The position numbers and the translations under genes were made by a program. Below are positions 48,585-57,881 of a stretch of DNA of 64,000 nt, in pieces. The notes beneath the pieces are model-generated. The model did not search any database and was not told the DNA's origin. It saw nothing but the letters and a program-made list of their open reading frames with translations. The DNA is from Ruegeria sp. YS9 (GTDB taxonomy: Bacteria; Pseudomonadota; Alphaproteobacteria; Rhodobacterales; Rhodobacteraceae), in assembly GCF_024628725.1 (NCBI RefSeq), contig NZ_CP102409.1, forward strand, positions 3,032,001-3,096,000, given 5' to 3'. The first letter of the stretch is position 1; each line of letters begins with the position of its first letter.

Positions 48585-49628
48585 TCAATCCCAGCCTCCG
48601 CCGTTCATCAGAGCCAACTGTTCCAACTGGCTCCACCCGGTGTAGCGTACCGACTGTGGGGTCCACATGTCCGGCTGGTTGATTATTCCATCGTAGTATG
48701 GCCCGAATTGGTCCGGATCATGAAAATGCTGGCGTCGCTGCTTTTCGGTATTGGATTTCTCGATAACGTCCGGCAGGAATTTCGTGTGCAGCAACACGCC
48801 CGACGGGGTATCGCCGCCTGGCCCATCATAGGTTTCGTTCAGACGGCGCGGCAGGGCGGAATGGCATGAGTTCACATAGGCATAGCGCCGCGACCAGCGC
48901 ATCAGCGGGATCTTGTTCAGCGTGGGTGATCTTTGCCGTGTCTGCGTAAAGAACATCCGCTCTCGCGCGCCGCCCTGCACCCAAAGGTTGCCCATCGGGC
49001 TTTGCCTCTGCGCGCGATACGGTCCTGCATCGAACCAGCACAGCAGATTTGTGGGGTCGGTGTCCGGGTCATAAGCCGCATCCCCCAAAGGACCCTTGGG
49101 ATAGAGGTCCAGCATCAGCGCCCCGAACCCGATCTTCCCGCGCCGGTCCAGCCAGGCCGTAAGGTCATGCAGGGGCCGGGTGTCGCAGTGGGCATAGACC
49201 AGCAGTTCATCCGCATCCACCATCAGGCACCAGTGGCGGTGGCCATAGCGCATCTGCAACCAGGTCAACCAGTCCAGGCCAAACCGCGATCCACGGTAGC
49301 TGGAATGGGTTTTCCACACGGAGACGTCCGGTTGATCCTCCAGATACTCGGACGATCCGTCATCGCTGCCGTTGTCGACGATCAGAAAATGATCGACACC
49401 CAAAGCGCGATAGTGACGAAAGAACCACGGCAGGCGGATGATTTCATTGCGCAAGGTGACAAAGGCCAAAATGTCACCCCGCTGGATTCGGGATGTCTGA
49501 TCCTTCTGGCAGATCAACTGATGTCGGCTGCGCAGCGACCTCCAGAGCAGCCGCCGGCGTTTCCAGCGCAACCTGTACTTCCGATCCCATCCGATCCGGG
49601 GAAGTGTCAATGCAGTACTGGATGTCAC
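48585..49628 (-). CDS. glycosyltransferase family 2 (PF13704-type), paralogue A
   Basis: A 347-residue paralogue of the next gene: ILAFVTLRNEIIRLPWFFRHYRALGVDHFLIVDNGSDDGS and MVDADELLVYAHCDTRPLHDL, with TRPLHDLTAWLD matching TRPIRALTDWLD in the partner. GTG 49628 is preferred: GAGGA lies 5 bases upstream and it follows the galE stop by 7 bp. A longer frame from 49676 would overlap galE by 41 bp. The downstream gap of 100 bp before paralogue B holds only an imperfect inverted repeat. Confidence 0.85.
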   Translation of the reverse strand: MTSSTALTLPRIGWDRKYRLRWKRRRLLWRSLRSRHQLICQKDQTSRIQRGDILAFVTLRNEIIRLPWFFRHYRALGVDHFLIVDNGSDDGSSEYLEDQPDVSVWKTHSSYRGSRFGLDWLTWLQMRYGHRHWCLMVDADELLVYAHCDTRPLHDLTAWLDRRGKIGFGALMLDLYPKGPLGDAAYDPDTDPTNLLCWFDAGPYRAQRQSPMGNLWVQGGARERMFFTQTRQRSPTLNKIPLMRWSRRYAYVNSCHSALPRRLNETYDGPGGDTPSGVLLHTKFLPDVIEKSNTEKQRRQHFHDPDQFGPYYDGIINQPDMWTPQSVRYTGWSQLEQLALMNGGGWD

Positions 49629-49635
49629 CGGGTCC

Positions 49636-50619
49636 TCATTTCTCGTAGTGGCCGTTCTGGTGCCAACGCCAGGCATCTGCGATCATCGTCTCTAACGTTG
49701 ATCTTTTGGGCTTCCATCCCAGTTCGTTTTCAGCCCGTACAGAGCCGGAGACCAGCTTGGTGCAATCTCCTGCCCGACGAGGGCCCACTGTATACGGCAC
49801 GGGACGGTTGGTGACGGACTTGGATTGCTCGATCACCTCAAGAACGGAAAACCCGGACCCGGTGCCCAGGTTGAAGACACGGCTGCCTTTGCCCTGTTTC
49901 AGCCAGCCCAGCCCCAGAATATGCGCATCTACCAGGTCACAAACATGTACATAGTCGCGGATACAGGTGCCGTCGGGCGTGTCGTAATCCGTGCCAAAGA
50001 CGGTAAGACCTTCGCGCTTGCCGTCAATCGCGTCCAACATCAGCGGGATCAGATGCGTTTCAGGTCGGTGAAACTCGCCCACGTCCCCTTCGGGATCGGC
50101 ACCTGCAACGTTGAAATAGCGGAAAATGACATGGCGCAGCCCATGAGCCGCTTCGAAATCCTTGAGGATATCTTCGATCGCGCGTTTCGATGCTCCGTAG
50201 GCGTTCAGGGGATACTGCGCGGTGGATTCATCAAGAACCACGTTGTCGTGCTCGCCATATGTGGCACATGTGGACGAAAACACGAAATCCAGACAGCCGG
50301 CCGCAACGGCGGCTTCAATCAGAGTCAGTGACCCCGTGACATTGTTCGACCAATACACGCCGGGCTGACGCATGGCATCGCCAACCTGGCTGAGCGCCGC
50401 GAAATGCATCACCGCATCTGGTTTGTGTTTCGCGAACACCACATCCAGGCGGTCCCGATCCAAAAGGTCGCCCTGTTCAAAAGGGCCAAACTGCACCGCA
50501 TCCTGCCAACCCGTGATCAGATTGTCGTAGGTCACAGGAAGATAGCCTGCCTGCGCAAGCGCCTTGCAGGCATGTGAGCCGATATACCCGGCACCACCGG
50601 TGACAAGAATTGTCTTCAT
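49636..50619 (-). CDS. galE: UDP-glucose 4-epimerase
   Basis: Interconverts UDP-glucose and UDP-galactose. The 327-residue SDR protein has the NAD loop VTGGAGYIGSHACKALA, VMHFAALSQVGDAM, FSSTCATYGE and the catalytic YGASKRAIEDIL (YxxxK), and ends with an ordinary GalE C-terminus. Its place between kdsB and the glycosyltransferases suggests it supplies UDP-galactose to the same polysaccharide. Confidence 0.96.
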   Translation of the reverse strand: MKTILVTGGAGYIGSHACKALAQAGYLPVTYDNLITGWQDAVQFGPFEQGDLLDRDRLDVVFAKHKPDAVMHFAALSQVGDAMRQPGVYWSNNVTGSLTLIEAAVAAGCLDFVFSSTCATYGEHDNVVLDESTAQYPLNAYGASKRAIEDILKDFEAAHGLRHVIFRYFNVAGADPEGDVGEFHRPETHLIPLMLDAIDGKREGLTVFGTDYDTPDGTCIRDYVHVCDLVDAHILGLGWLKQGKGSRVFNLGTGSGFSVLEVIEQSKSVTNRPVPYTVGPRRAGDCTKLVSGSVRAENELGWKPKRSTLETMIADAWRWHQNGHYEK

Positions 50620-50689
50620 GGGATATCCATCGGGGCTGGTTGAGGGACAGTTTCCACAGGGGCGCCGTCCGATTCATGGGGAAAAGACG

Positions 50690-51490
50690 TCACTCCAGCC
50701 CCATGGCTGCCATCATCTCTTCGATCTTGGGCACGTCCTGCGGGTTGTTCAGTTCCCAGAACTGACGGCCCCTTGCCTCGACCTCGACGCACAGAACCTT
50801 GCGCCCGTTTTCCATGAACCTAAGCTGTTCCAGGCCTTCCTGCTGTTCCAGAGGCCCGGCTGGCCAGCCCGGATACGCCGCCAGAGCGTCGGGCCGATAG
50901 GCGTAGACGCCGACATGGTGAAACACGGGTGTCGCTTCATCGCCGGCATATGTCCGGGACGTAAAGGGCACGACCTCTTTCGAGAAGTACATTGCACTGT
51001 GATCGCGTCCGAACACTGCCGTCGTGCCGCCTACACGGCCATGCTTGCGGTCGTTCAGCAGACTGTTCAACGCACTGCCGTCGCAGCGCAGGACAGGGGT
51101 CGCGACGCCGGCATCCGGGGCCGCGCGCAGGCCGGACACCAGATCTTCGACAAACCAATGCGGGGTCAGCGGGGCGTCCCCTTGCAGGTTGACGATGATT
51201 TCATACCCGCCGCCCAGAACCTCATGCGCTTCGGCGCATCGTTCGGTGCCGTTTTGACAGCTTTCCGAGGTCATCACGACGTCGGCCCCAAAGCCCTCGG
51301 ACACTTCGCGAATGCGTTCATCATCCGTCGCAACAACTACGCGATCGACGCCCGAGACTGACTTGGCTGCACGCCACGACCGTTCAATCAATGTCATGGA
51401 CTCGCCCGTCGCGCCTGTCAGAGGAACCAGAGGTTTGCCGGGATAGCGGGTCGAGGCGTAGCGGGCAGGGATGGCAATCAGAACAGACAT
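50690..51490 (-). CDS. kdsB: 3-deoxy-manno-octulosonate cytidylyltransferase
   Basis: Activates Kdo to CMP-Kdo, the donor for lipopolysaccharide core or for Kdo linkers in capsules. The 266-residue protein has IAIPARYASTRYPGKPLVPL, VATDDERI, NLQGDAPLTPHWFVEDL and HHVGVYAYRPDAL. It overlaps the cysQ stop by 1 bp (TGATG) and lies 70 bp before galE. kdsA and kdsD are not in the window. Confidence 0.95.
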   Translation of the reverse strand: MSVLIAIPARYASTRYPGKPLVPLTGATGESMTLIERSWRAAKSVSGVDRVVVATDDERIREVSEGFGADVVMTSESCQNGTERCAEAHEVLGGGYEIIVNLQGDAPLTPHWFVEDLVSGLRAAPDAGVATPVLRCDGSALNSLLNDRKHGRVGGTTAVFGRDHSAMYFSKEVVPFTSRTYAGDEATPVFHHVGVYAYRPDALAAYPGWPAGPLEQQEGLEQLRFMENGRKVLCVEVEARGRQFWELNNPQDVPKIEEMMAAMGLE

Positions 51491-52287
51491 CAGGCTTCCT
51501 TCAGTTCAACACCCGGAGCGTAAGCAATAAAGAACGGATTTGCATAGCCATCTTTGCCATAAACCAACGGAGTATGGTCGTCAAAACGCACAACCCGGCC
51601 ACCGGCTCCGGCCAGTACTGCATGGCCCGCTGCTGTATCCCATTCCATCGTGCGTCCGACGCGCGGGTAAATATCAGCTTCGCCCGTGGCAACCAGACAG
51701 AACTTGAGTGACGAACCCGCGCTTTTGCTGTCCTTCACATGGTATTTGTTGATGTAGTCCTCGGTGGCCTGATCCCTGTGGGACTTCGACGCCACAACCA
51801 GCAGCCCGGAATTGTCCGGTTCAGAGACTGATATGGGCGTCAAAGGACCTGTCACGTTTTTGTCGAAAGCACCTGTTTCCTCGACCGCACGGCCATCAGC
51901 CAGCGTGAAGAACATACGACCCCGCGCCGGGGCATAGACGACACCCCGGGTCGGTACTCCGTTTTCGACAAGTGCGATGTTGACGGTAAAATCACCGCGA
52001 CGGTTGATGAACTCCTTGGTGCCGTCCAGCGGGTCAACAATGAGGAAAGTGTCGCCTTTTTCAGAGTGCGAAGCGGCCTGTTCTTCGGTGACCAGAAGAA
52101 TATCCGGGAATGCCGCACGCAACCCTGCCGAAATCAATGCGTCGGCGGCTTCGTCTGCCTCGGTCACAGGGCTGGAGTCGGATTTGACTTTGACATCGAA
52201 ATCATCCGCCTCGTAGATTTCCATGATCTTGTCGCCTGCCTCCAGAGCCAGTCGCCGAATGACGGGAATAAGCGCGTCGTAGGTCAC
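51490..52287 (-). CDS. cysQ: 3'(2'),5'-bisphosphate nucleotidase CysQ
   Basis: Removes the 3'-phosphate of PAP, the by-product of PAPS-dependent sulfate transfer. The protein of about 265 residues has the inositol-monophosphatase-like metal site VTEADEAADALI, TEEQAASHSEKGD, IVDPLDGTKEFINRRGDFTVNIALVENG and WDTAAGHAVLAGAGG. GTG 52287 has GGAG 7 bases before it and gives the usual family length; an ATG at 52371 would add 28 residues unlike the family. It heads the leftward cluster, which ends in a sulfotransferase that would make PAP. Confidence 0.93.
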   Translation of the reverse strand: MTYDALIPVIRRLALEAGDKIMEIYEADDFDVKVKSDSSPVTEADEAADALISAGLRAAFPDILLVTEEQAASHSEKGDTFLIVDPLDGTKEFINRRGDFTVNIALVENGVPTRGVVYAPARGRMFFTLADGRAVEETGAFDKNVTGPLTPISVSEPDNSGLLVVASKSHRDQATEDYINKYHVKDSKSAGSSLKFCLVATGEADIYPRVGRTMEWDTAAGHAVLAGAGGRVVRFDDHTPLVYGKDGYANPFFIAYAPGVELKEA

Positions 52288-52409
52288 AAAAAAGCTCCGT
52301 TCCTGTGGTTTGTTGATCCAAACTCGCGATCGACTTATGATGCGGCGGTTACGGAACGGCAAGATATTCATGCCAGTTTTGAGGCGACGAAGCAGAAAAG
52401 ACCCTTTGA

Positions 52410-53234
52410 ATGTTCTATTTCAAGCGTAACCAAACGCTGCTGGGCAGCGCTTTCACGACGGCTGAGCTGGTGTTCCATGCCACCGTACGAAAGGTGCGCT
52501 CGCAACACCCGAATGCGATAGTCGCCATCCTGATCAATGTCCTGCAACTTGTGGTGATGGGAACCACTTTCTACCTGCTCATGTCACTGATGGGCCGGGG
52601 CGGAATTCCAAAGATCAGGGGCGAATTTCTGCTGTATGTTCTGTCCGGCGTGTTCCCCTTCATGCTTCATATCCAGTCAATCGGTGCGATTTCAGGGGTT
52701 GGGTCCGCGAACAATCCGATGATGCTCCATTCGCCGATGAATGTGATGGTCACGATCCTGTCTGCGGCGCTCGGTATTCTTTACAAGCAATTGCTGGCGA
52801 TGTTCGTGATCCTGTTCATCTACAGCGTCGCGGTCGCCCCGATCGAGGTGCAGGATCCCGGCGGTGCTTTCGCGATGCTGATATTGGCCTGGTTTACCGG
52901 ATGCGCCGTGGGTTTGGTGTTCATGGCGATGAAGCCCTGGTTTCCGACAACCGTTGGAATGCTCACCAATATCTATCGTCGCCTGAACATGGTGTTTTCA
53001 GGAAAGATGTTCGTTGCAAACACGCTGGGCGGCGGATTGCTGATGATGTTCGCCTGGAACCCGCTGTTTCATATTATCGACCAGTGCCGGGGCTTCATCT
53101 TTCGAAACTATTTTCCGCGAAACACGAGTTGGGATTACGCATTGTGGGTGGGGATCGCCCTGCTGATGATCGGTTTGATGGGTGAATTTTTTACGCGCCA
53201 GCATGTTTCACAAAGCTGGAACGCGCGCCGCTAA
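52410..53234 (+). CDS. ABC-2 type permease, polysaccharide-export (KpsM-like) type
   Basis: A 274-residue membrane protein with about six helices and the ABC-2 permease outline, starting with an amphipathic N-terminus (FTTAELVFHATVRKVRSQHPNA). ELVFHATVRKV and the late FHIIDQCRGFIFRNYF place it near capsule or O-antigen export permeases. The ribosome binding site before ATG 52410 is weak. No ATP-binding subunit lies beside it, so it must pair with an ATPase elsewhere or have lost it. It is divergent from cysQ and convergent with alkB (4-bp overlap). Confidence 0.85.
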   Translation: MFYFKRNQTLLGSAFTTAELVFHATVRKVRSQHPNAIVAILINVLQLVVMGTTFYLLMSLMGRGGIPKIRGEFLLYVLSGVFPFMLHIQSIGAISGVGSANNPMMLHSPMNVMVTILSAALGILYKQLLAMFVILFIYSVAVAPIEVQDPGGAFAMLILAWFTGCAVGLVFMAMKPWFPTTVGMLTNIYRRLNMVFSGKMFVANTLGGGLLMMFAWNPLFHIIDQCRGFIFRNYFPRNTSWDYALWVGIALLMIGLMGEFFTRQHVSQSWNARR

Positions 53235-53833
53235 CGTGCGACCCGCAGCGTCAGGTTGATCCGCCCGCCTTTTGGCAACAGCCGGGATGACCCGTATCTG
53301 ATCCGGTCGATCCCGTGATAGGCCAGCCGTGCCGGGCCGCCCATGATCACCACGTCGCCCGAGCCCAGCCAGATCGACTCGGTCTTGCCGCCACGGGTCG
53401 TATTGCCAATTCGGAACAGGGCGTCATCGCCCAGGGAAACCGACAGAACGGGCCAGGAAAAATCTGCCTCGTCCTTGTCTTGATGCAGGCCCATTTTGGC
53501 GCCTTCTCCGTAGTAATTGACCAAACAGCAATCCGGTGCGCGCTCAGAGCTGACCAGATCGCGCCAGATATCCAGAATGACCGGGGGGATTTCAGGCCAG
53601 ACCCCGCCTTTCGGATGCTTGTCCTGATAGCGATAGCCCGCCTTGTCGGTCACCCATCCCAGATCCCCGGCCGAGGTCATTCGCACCGACATCTCTTTGC
53701 CCGACGGCGTGACGGGCCGAAACAAGGGTGCCGCTTTCAGAATCGGTCGCAGGGCTGCGATCACCTGTGTCTGGGCGGCGGGATCAAGATAGCCTTTTCT
53801 GATTTCGAACCCTCGCAAGATGACCCGCGTCAT
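53231..53833 (-). CDS. alkB: AlkB-type alpha-ketoglutarate-dependent dioxygenase
   Basis: Fe(II)/2-oxoglutarate oxygenase that repairs alkylated bases by oxidative demethylation. From ATG 53833 it is 200 residues. It has YRYQDKHPKGGVWPEIP, NYYGEGAKMGLHQDKDEADF (HxD iron ligands) and HGIDRIRYG with the distal histidine, then SRLLPKGGRINLTLR (2-oxoglutarate arginines). A TTG at 53857 would add eight residues and is less likely. Confidence 0.93.
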   Translation of the reverse strand: MTRVILRGFEIRKGYLDPAAQTQVIAALRPILKAAPLFRPVTPSGKEMSVRMTSAGDLGWVTDKAGYRYQDKHPKGGVWPEIPPVILDIWRDLVSSERAPDCCLVNYYGEGAKMGLHQDKDEADFSWPVLSVSLGDDALFRIGNTTRGGKTESIWLGSGDVVIMGGPARLAYHGIDRIRYGSSRLLPKGGRINLTLRVAR

Positions 53834-53907
53834 TCCGGAAACCCCAAACCTTTCCAATTCCTTGCCAAAAAAGACCTCAAATTCCCGAAAACCTGCACTC
53901 TACGGTG

Positions 53908-53938
53908 CTTGCAGGCCTCTTGCCTCGCCCTTATATAC
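53908..53938 (+). promoter_or_regulatory. heat-shock (RpoH-type) promoter for dnaK
   Basis: CTTG at 53908-53911 and CCTTATATAC at 53929-53938, with 18 bp between CTTG and CTTATAT, match the alphaproteobacterial sigma-32 pattern (CTTG, then CYTATNT-like -10). It lies about 108 bp before the dnaK ATG. I see no CIRCE element, so HrcA probably does not act directly on dnaK. Confidence 0.6.
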
Positions 53939-54045
53939 GCCGGGACGCGCGATGGTAGTGCTGTCGCGCACATCAGATCGGGGGTGGGATGCCATAACGG
54001 GTCCGACCCTCGGGACATCGCCTTGAAGAGAAAGGGATTGAAAAA

Positions 54046-55953
54046 ATGGGAAAAGTAATCGGGATCGACCTCGGAACCACAAACTCCTGCGTAGCCATCA
54101 TGGAGGGCTCGCAGCCGAAGGTCATCGAAAACGCCGAAGGGGCGCGGACCACGCCTTCGATCGTCGCCTTCACCGAAGATGAGCGACTGGTCGGTCAGCC
54201 GGCGAAACGCCAAGCGGTCACCAACCCCGACAACACGATCTTTGGCGTCAAACGTCTGATCGGGCGTCGTGTGGATGATGCCGAAGTTGAAAAAGACAAG
54301 AAAATGGTGCCGTATGCCATCGTCGATGGCGGCAATGGCGACGCATGGGTTGAAGCCCGCGGCGAAAAGTATTCTCCAAGCCAGATTTCCGCTTTCATTC
54401 TGGGCAAGATGAAGGAAACCGCCGAGAGCTATCTGGGCGAGGACGTCACGCAGGCCGTCATCACCGTTCCTGCATATTTCAACGACGCCCAGCGTCAGGC
54501 CACCAAAGACGCCGGTAAAATCGCCGGTCTGGAAGTGCTGCGGATCATCAACGAACCGACGGCGGCTGCGCTGGCCTATGGTCTGGACAAGGAAGAAACC
54601 CAAACCATCGCGGTTTATGACCTTGGTGGTGGTACCTTTGACGTGACCATCCTGGAAATCGACGACGGCTTGTTCGAGGTCAAATCGACCAATGGTGACA
54701 CCTTCCTGGGTGGTGAAGACTTTGACATGCGCATCGTCAACTACCTGGCGGATGAGTTCAAAAAGGAACACGGTGTCGACCTGTCGCAAGACAAGATGGC
54801 CTTGCAGCGTCTGAAAGAAGCCGCGGAAAAAGCCAAGATCGAACTGTCCTCGACCTCGCAGACCGAGATCAACCAACCGTTCATCTCGATGGGCGCCAAC
54901 GGTCAGCCGCTGCACATGGTCATGAAGCTGACCCGTGCCAAGCTGGAATCGCTGGTTTCGGACCTGATCAAGAAGTCGCTGAAGCCCTGCCAGGCCGCTC
55001 TGAAAGACGCGGGTCTGTCGGCTGCTGACGTGGACGAAGTTGTTCTGGTCGGTGGTATGACCCGGATGCCGAAAGTGATCGAAGAGGTCACCAAATTCTT
55101 CGGCAAAGAGCCGCACAAGGGCGTGAACCCGGACGAAGTGGTTGCCATGGGCGCCGCCATTCAGGCCGGTGTTCTTCAGGGCGACGTCAAAGACGTGGTT
55201 CTGCTGGACGTGACTCCGCTGTCGCTGGGCATCGAAACGCTGGGTGGCGTGTTCACCCGCCTGATCGACCGCAACACCACGATCCCGACCAAGAAGTCTC
55301 AGGTCTTCTCGACCGCCGAGGACAACCAGAACGCCGTGACCATCCGCGTGTTCCAGGGTGAACGTGAAATGGCTGCGGACAACAAGATCCTGGGTCAGTT
55401 CAACCTTGAAGACATCCCGCCGGCACCGCGCGGTATGCCTCAGATCGAGGTGACTTTTGACATCGACGCCAACGGCATCGTCTCGGTTTCGGCCAAAGAC
55501 AAAGGCACTGGCAAAGAACAGAAGATCACCATCCAGGCCTCGGGCGGATTGTCCGACGAGGATATCGAAAAGATGGTCAAGGACGCCGAAGAGAACGCGG
55601 AAGCCGACAAGGAACGCCGCGAGCTGATCGAGGCGAAGAACCAGGCGGAAAGCCTCATCCATTCGACCGAAAAGTCGATGGAAGAGCATTCCGACAAAGT
55701 CGACCCGACCACGATCGAAGCCATCGAGCTGGCGATCGCCGCGTTGAAGGACGAGCTGGAAACCGAAAATGCCGACAAGATCAAGTCGGGCATCCAGAAC
55801 GTCACCGAAGCCGCGATGAAGCTGGGCGAGGCCATCTATAAGGCGCAAGCCGAAGAAGGCGAAGAGGAACCTGCTGCCGCAGATGCTGCACCAGGCGACG
55901 ATGACATCGTCGACGCCGAGTTCGAAGATCTCGACGACGACAAACGCGCCTGA
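54046..55953 (+). CDS. dnaK: molecular chaperone DnaK (Hsp70)
   Basis: ATP-driven chaperone that folds new and stress-damaged proteins. The 635-residue protein has [48 protein letters not shown] and [14 protein letters not shown] in the ATPase half, then the substrate-binding beta domain and helical lid, and a disordered acidic tail. A 13-bp hairpin follows the stop. A FkbM methyltransferase gene, not dnaJ, is next, which is unusual. Confidence 0.99.
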   Translation: MGKVIGIDLGTTNSCVAIMEGSQPKVIENAEGARTTPSIVAFTEDERLVGQPAKRQAVTNPDNTIFGVKRLIGRRVDDAEVEKDKKMVPYAIVDGGNGDAWVEARGEKYSPSQISAFILGKMKETAESYLGEDVTQAVITVPAYFNDAQRQATKDAGKIAGLEVLRIINEPTAAALAYGLDKEETQTIAVYDLGGGTFDVTILEIDDGLFEVKSTNGDTFLGGEDFDMRIVNYLADEFKKEHGVDLSQDKMALQRLKEAAEKAKIELSSTSQTEINQPFISMGANGQPLHMVMKLTRAKLESLVSDLIKKSLKPCQAALKDAGLSAADVDEVVLVGGMTRMPKVIEEVTKFFGKEPHKGVNPDEVVAMGAAIQAGVLQGDVKDVVLLDVTPLSLGIETLGGVFTRLIDRNTTIPTKKSQVFSTAEDNQNAVTIRVFQGEREMAADNKILGQFNLEDIPPAPRGMPQIEVTFDIDANGIVSVSAKDKGTGKEQKITIQASGGLSDEDIEKMVKDAEENAEADKERRELIEAKNQAESLIHSTEKSMEEHSDKVDPTTIEAIELAIAALKDELETENADKIKSGIQNVTEAAMKLGEAIYKAQAEEGEEEPAAADAAPGDDDIVDAEFEDLDDDKRA

Positions 55954-55964
55954 CGCGTTACTCG

Positions 55965-55997
55965 GTTCCGGCAGGCCTGGTTCGGGCCTGCCGGAAC
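55965..55997 (+). terminator. strong hairpin terminator after dnaK
   Basis: GTTCCGGCAGGCC (55965-55977) and GGCCTGCCGGAAC (55985-55997) form a perfect 13-bp stem with a 7-nt loop, 12 bp after the dnaK stop. No clear T-run follows. It probably separates dnaK from fkbM or reduces read-through into dnaJ. Confidence 0.75.
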
Positions 55998-56007
55998 GGT
56001 CTTCACC

Positions 56008-56718
56008 ATGCAGCACGCGTCTCCGAAACCTCCATATGGCACTTACGTTCTTTCACATCGGATGGAAATCTTGCGCCGGTGGTCCGAGGGCATGCCACGT
56101 CAATGGATGTCGTCCGGAATTCGCAGGATAGTCATGGCCTCTCGGCGAGAGCCTTGCGATTATGCCTTTGTCGATGCCGGTGCGAATGTCGGGCTGTACA
56201 CCCTGTGGGTCAGATCAGTTGCGCAGAAGTTGGCACGCAACCTGAAAGCGCTTGTGGTTGAACCGGCTCCGGTCGACAAGGCTCGCCTCGGTACCACTCT
56301 GGCTGCCAATCAAGCCAGTGAGGACATCCATTGCGACAAGGCCTTGTCTGACGAACCCGGTGAGATGTGGTTCGAATCCGCGAACCTTGGCGACCAGGAT
56401 CATGCCAAAGTTGCCGAGTCGGGCGATCTGTGCGTTCAGGCGATTCCGTTGCTGGACGCGACACGTGATGCCGGGCTGACCAGGGTTGATGCCATGAAAA
56501 TGGATATCGAAGGCCAGGAAACCCGCGTATTGCGCGCTTTTTTCGAAGACGCACCGCGGGAGATTTGGCCCGAAGTGCTGCTGACGGAAATCAAGCATTC
56601 GGACGACGGGCTGGACGAGGTCTTGAATAAGGCAGGTTACGTGGCCAGTTTTGCAAACAACACCAACGGCGTGTACAGGCTCAATGAAAGCGCCGCGTCC
56701 GGCGGCACGAAGGAATAA
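56008..56718 (+). CDS. FkbM family methyltransferase
   Basis: A 236-residue SAM-dependent methyltransferase of the FkbM type. It has the SAM loop FVDAGANVGLYTLWV near residue 50, VVEPAPVDKARL, an EPGEMWF-type insertion and DAMKMDIEGQETRVLRAFFEDA. FkbM proteins methylate sugars or polyketides, so a glycan role is plausible. The start has only a weak ribosome binding site and lies 11 bp after the dnaK hairpin. dnaJ starts 3 bp after its stop, so it is translated with dnaJ; its function there is unknown. Confidence 0.87.
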   Translation: MQHASPKPPYGTYVLSHRMEILRRWSEGMPRQWMSSGIRRIVMASRREPCDYAFVDAGANVGLYTLWVRSVAQKLARNLKALVVEPAPVDKARLGTTLAANQASEDIHCDKALSDEPGEMWFESANLGDQDHAKVAESGDLCVQAIPLLDATRDAGLTRVDAMKMDIEGQETRVLRAFFEDAPREIWPEVLLTEIKHSDDGLDEVLNKAGYVASFANNTNGVYRLNESAASGGTKE

Positions 56719-56721
56719 CAA

Positions 56722-57870
56722 ATGTCAAAGCGCGACTATTACGAAGTGCTCGGCGTGTCCAAGGGCGCTTCGGCGGATGAGATCAAGAAGGGTTTTCGCA
56801 GGAAAGCCAAAGAGCTGCACCCTGACCGCAACAAGGACAACCCGGATGCCGAGGCGCAGTTCAAGGAAGCCAACGAGGCTTACGACGTTCTGCGCGATGC
56901 CGAAAAGAAGGCAGCTTATGATCGCTTTGGCCATGCCGCATTTGAAAACGGCATGGGCGGCGGTGGCCGCCCCGGTGGCGGTTTTGGCGGTCAAGGCGAC
57001 TTCTCCAGCGCATTTTCGGATGTATTTGACGACCTGTTCGGTGATTTCATGGGTGGTCAAAGGGGTGGCGGCGGGCGTCGCGCCGCGCGCGGCTCGGACC
57101 TGCGCTACAACCTGCGTGTGACGCTGGAAGAGGCCTACTCGGGCCTGCAAAAAACCATCAACGTGCCAACGGCCGTGGCGTGTTCGTCCTGCGAAGGTAC
57201 CGGGGCTGAAGGTGGCGTTGAGCCCACGTCCTGCCCCACCTGTTCAGGCATGGGAAAAGTGCGGGCACAACAGGGCTTCTTTACGGTGGAACGGACTTGC
57301 CCCACCTGTTCGGGACTGGGTCAGATCATCAAGAACCCCTGTAAATCCTGTCAGGGGGCAGGCAGGGTCGAAAAAGACCGCGCTTTGTCGGTGAACATTC
57401 CTGCTGGTGTCGAAACCGGAACGCGAATTCGTCTGGCGGGCGAAGGTGAGGCCGGAATGCGTGGCGGCCCTCCGGGCGATCTGTACATTTTTGTCGAAGT
57501 GGCCGAGCACAAACTGTTCGAACGCGACAGCGTGAACCTCTATTGCCGCGTGCCGGTCAGCATGGCCAAGGCGGCGCTGGGCGGATCGATCGAGGTTCCG
57601 ACCATCGATGGCGGTCGCGGCCGCGTTCAGATTCCGGCCGGAAGCCAGTCGGGTCGGCAAATGCGCCTGCGCGGAAAAGGCATGCCTGCGTTGCGCGGCG
57701 GTGGCGTGGGTGACATGTTCATTGAACTGGCCGTGGAAACCCCGGTCAACCTGACCAGCCGCCAGAAAGAACTGCTTCGGGAATTCGACGATTTGGGTGA
57801 AGATAACCATCCGGAATCGAAAAGCTTTTTCTCGTCCGTCAAATCTTTCTGGGACGGTATGAAAGGCTGA
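56722..57870 (+). CDS. dnaJ: chaperone protein DnaJ
   Basis: Hsp40 co-chaperone that stimulates DnaK. The 382-residue protein has the J domain with HPD in [12 protein letters not shown], a Gly/Phe-rich stretch ([16 protein letters not shown]), the four CxxCxGxG zinc repeats ([32 protein letters not shown]) and the C-terminal substrate domain. AAGGA lies before the ATG. It follows fkbM by 3 bp and is followed by hairpins. Confidence 0.98.
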   Translation: MSKRDYYEVLGVSKGASADEIKKGFRRKAKELHPDRNKDNPDAEAQFKEANEAYDVLRDAEKKAAYDRFGHAAFENGMGGGGRPGGGFGGQGDFSSAFSDVFDDLFGDFMGGQRGGGGRRAARGSDLRYNLRVTLEEAYSGLQKTINVPTAVACSSCEGTGAEGGVEPTSCPTCSGMGKVRAQQGFFTVERTCPTCSGLGQIIKNPCKSCQGAGRVEKDRALSVNIPAGVETGTRIRLAGEGEAGMRGGPPGDLYIFVEVAEHKLFERDSVNLYCRVPVSMAKAALGGSIEVPTIDGGRGRVQIPAGSQSGRQMRLRGKGMPALRGGGVGDMFIELAVETPVNLTSRQKELLREFDDLGEDNHPESKSFFSSVKSFWDGMKG

Positions 57871-57881
57871 ACGACCGGGAA

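Noticed and set aside
53896..53916. possible CIRCE operator before dnaK
   Set aside because: GCACTC occurs but the paired half GAGTGC is absent at the required spacing; the region fits an RpoH promoter better.
53830..56016. 728-codon open frame antisense to dnaK
   Set aside because: dnaK is a complete, plainly recognised gene on the other strand. Long antisense frames opposite dnaK are a known artefact in high-GC genomes and have been misannotated as a glutamate dehydrogenase.
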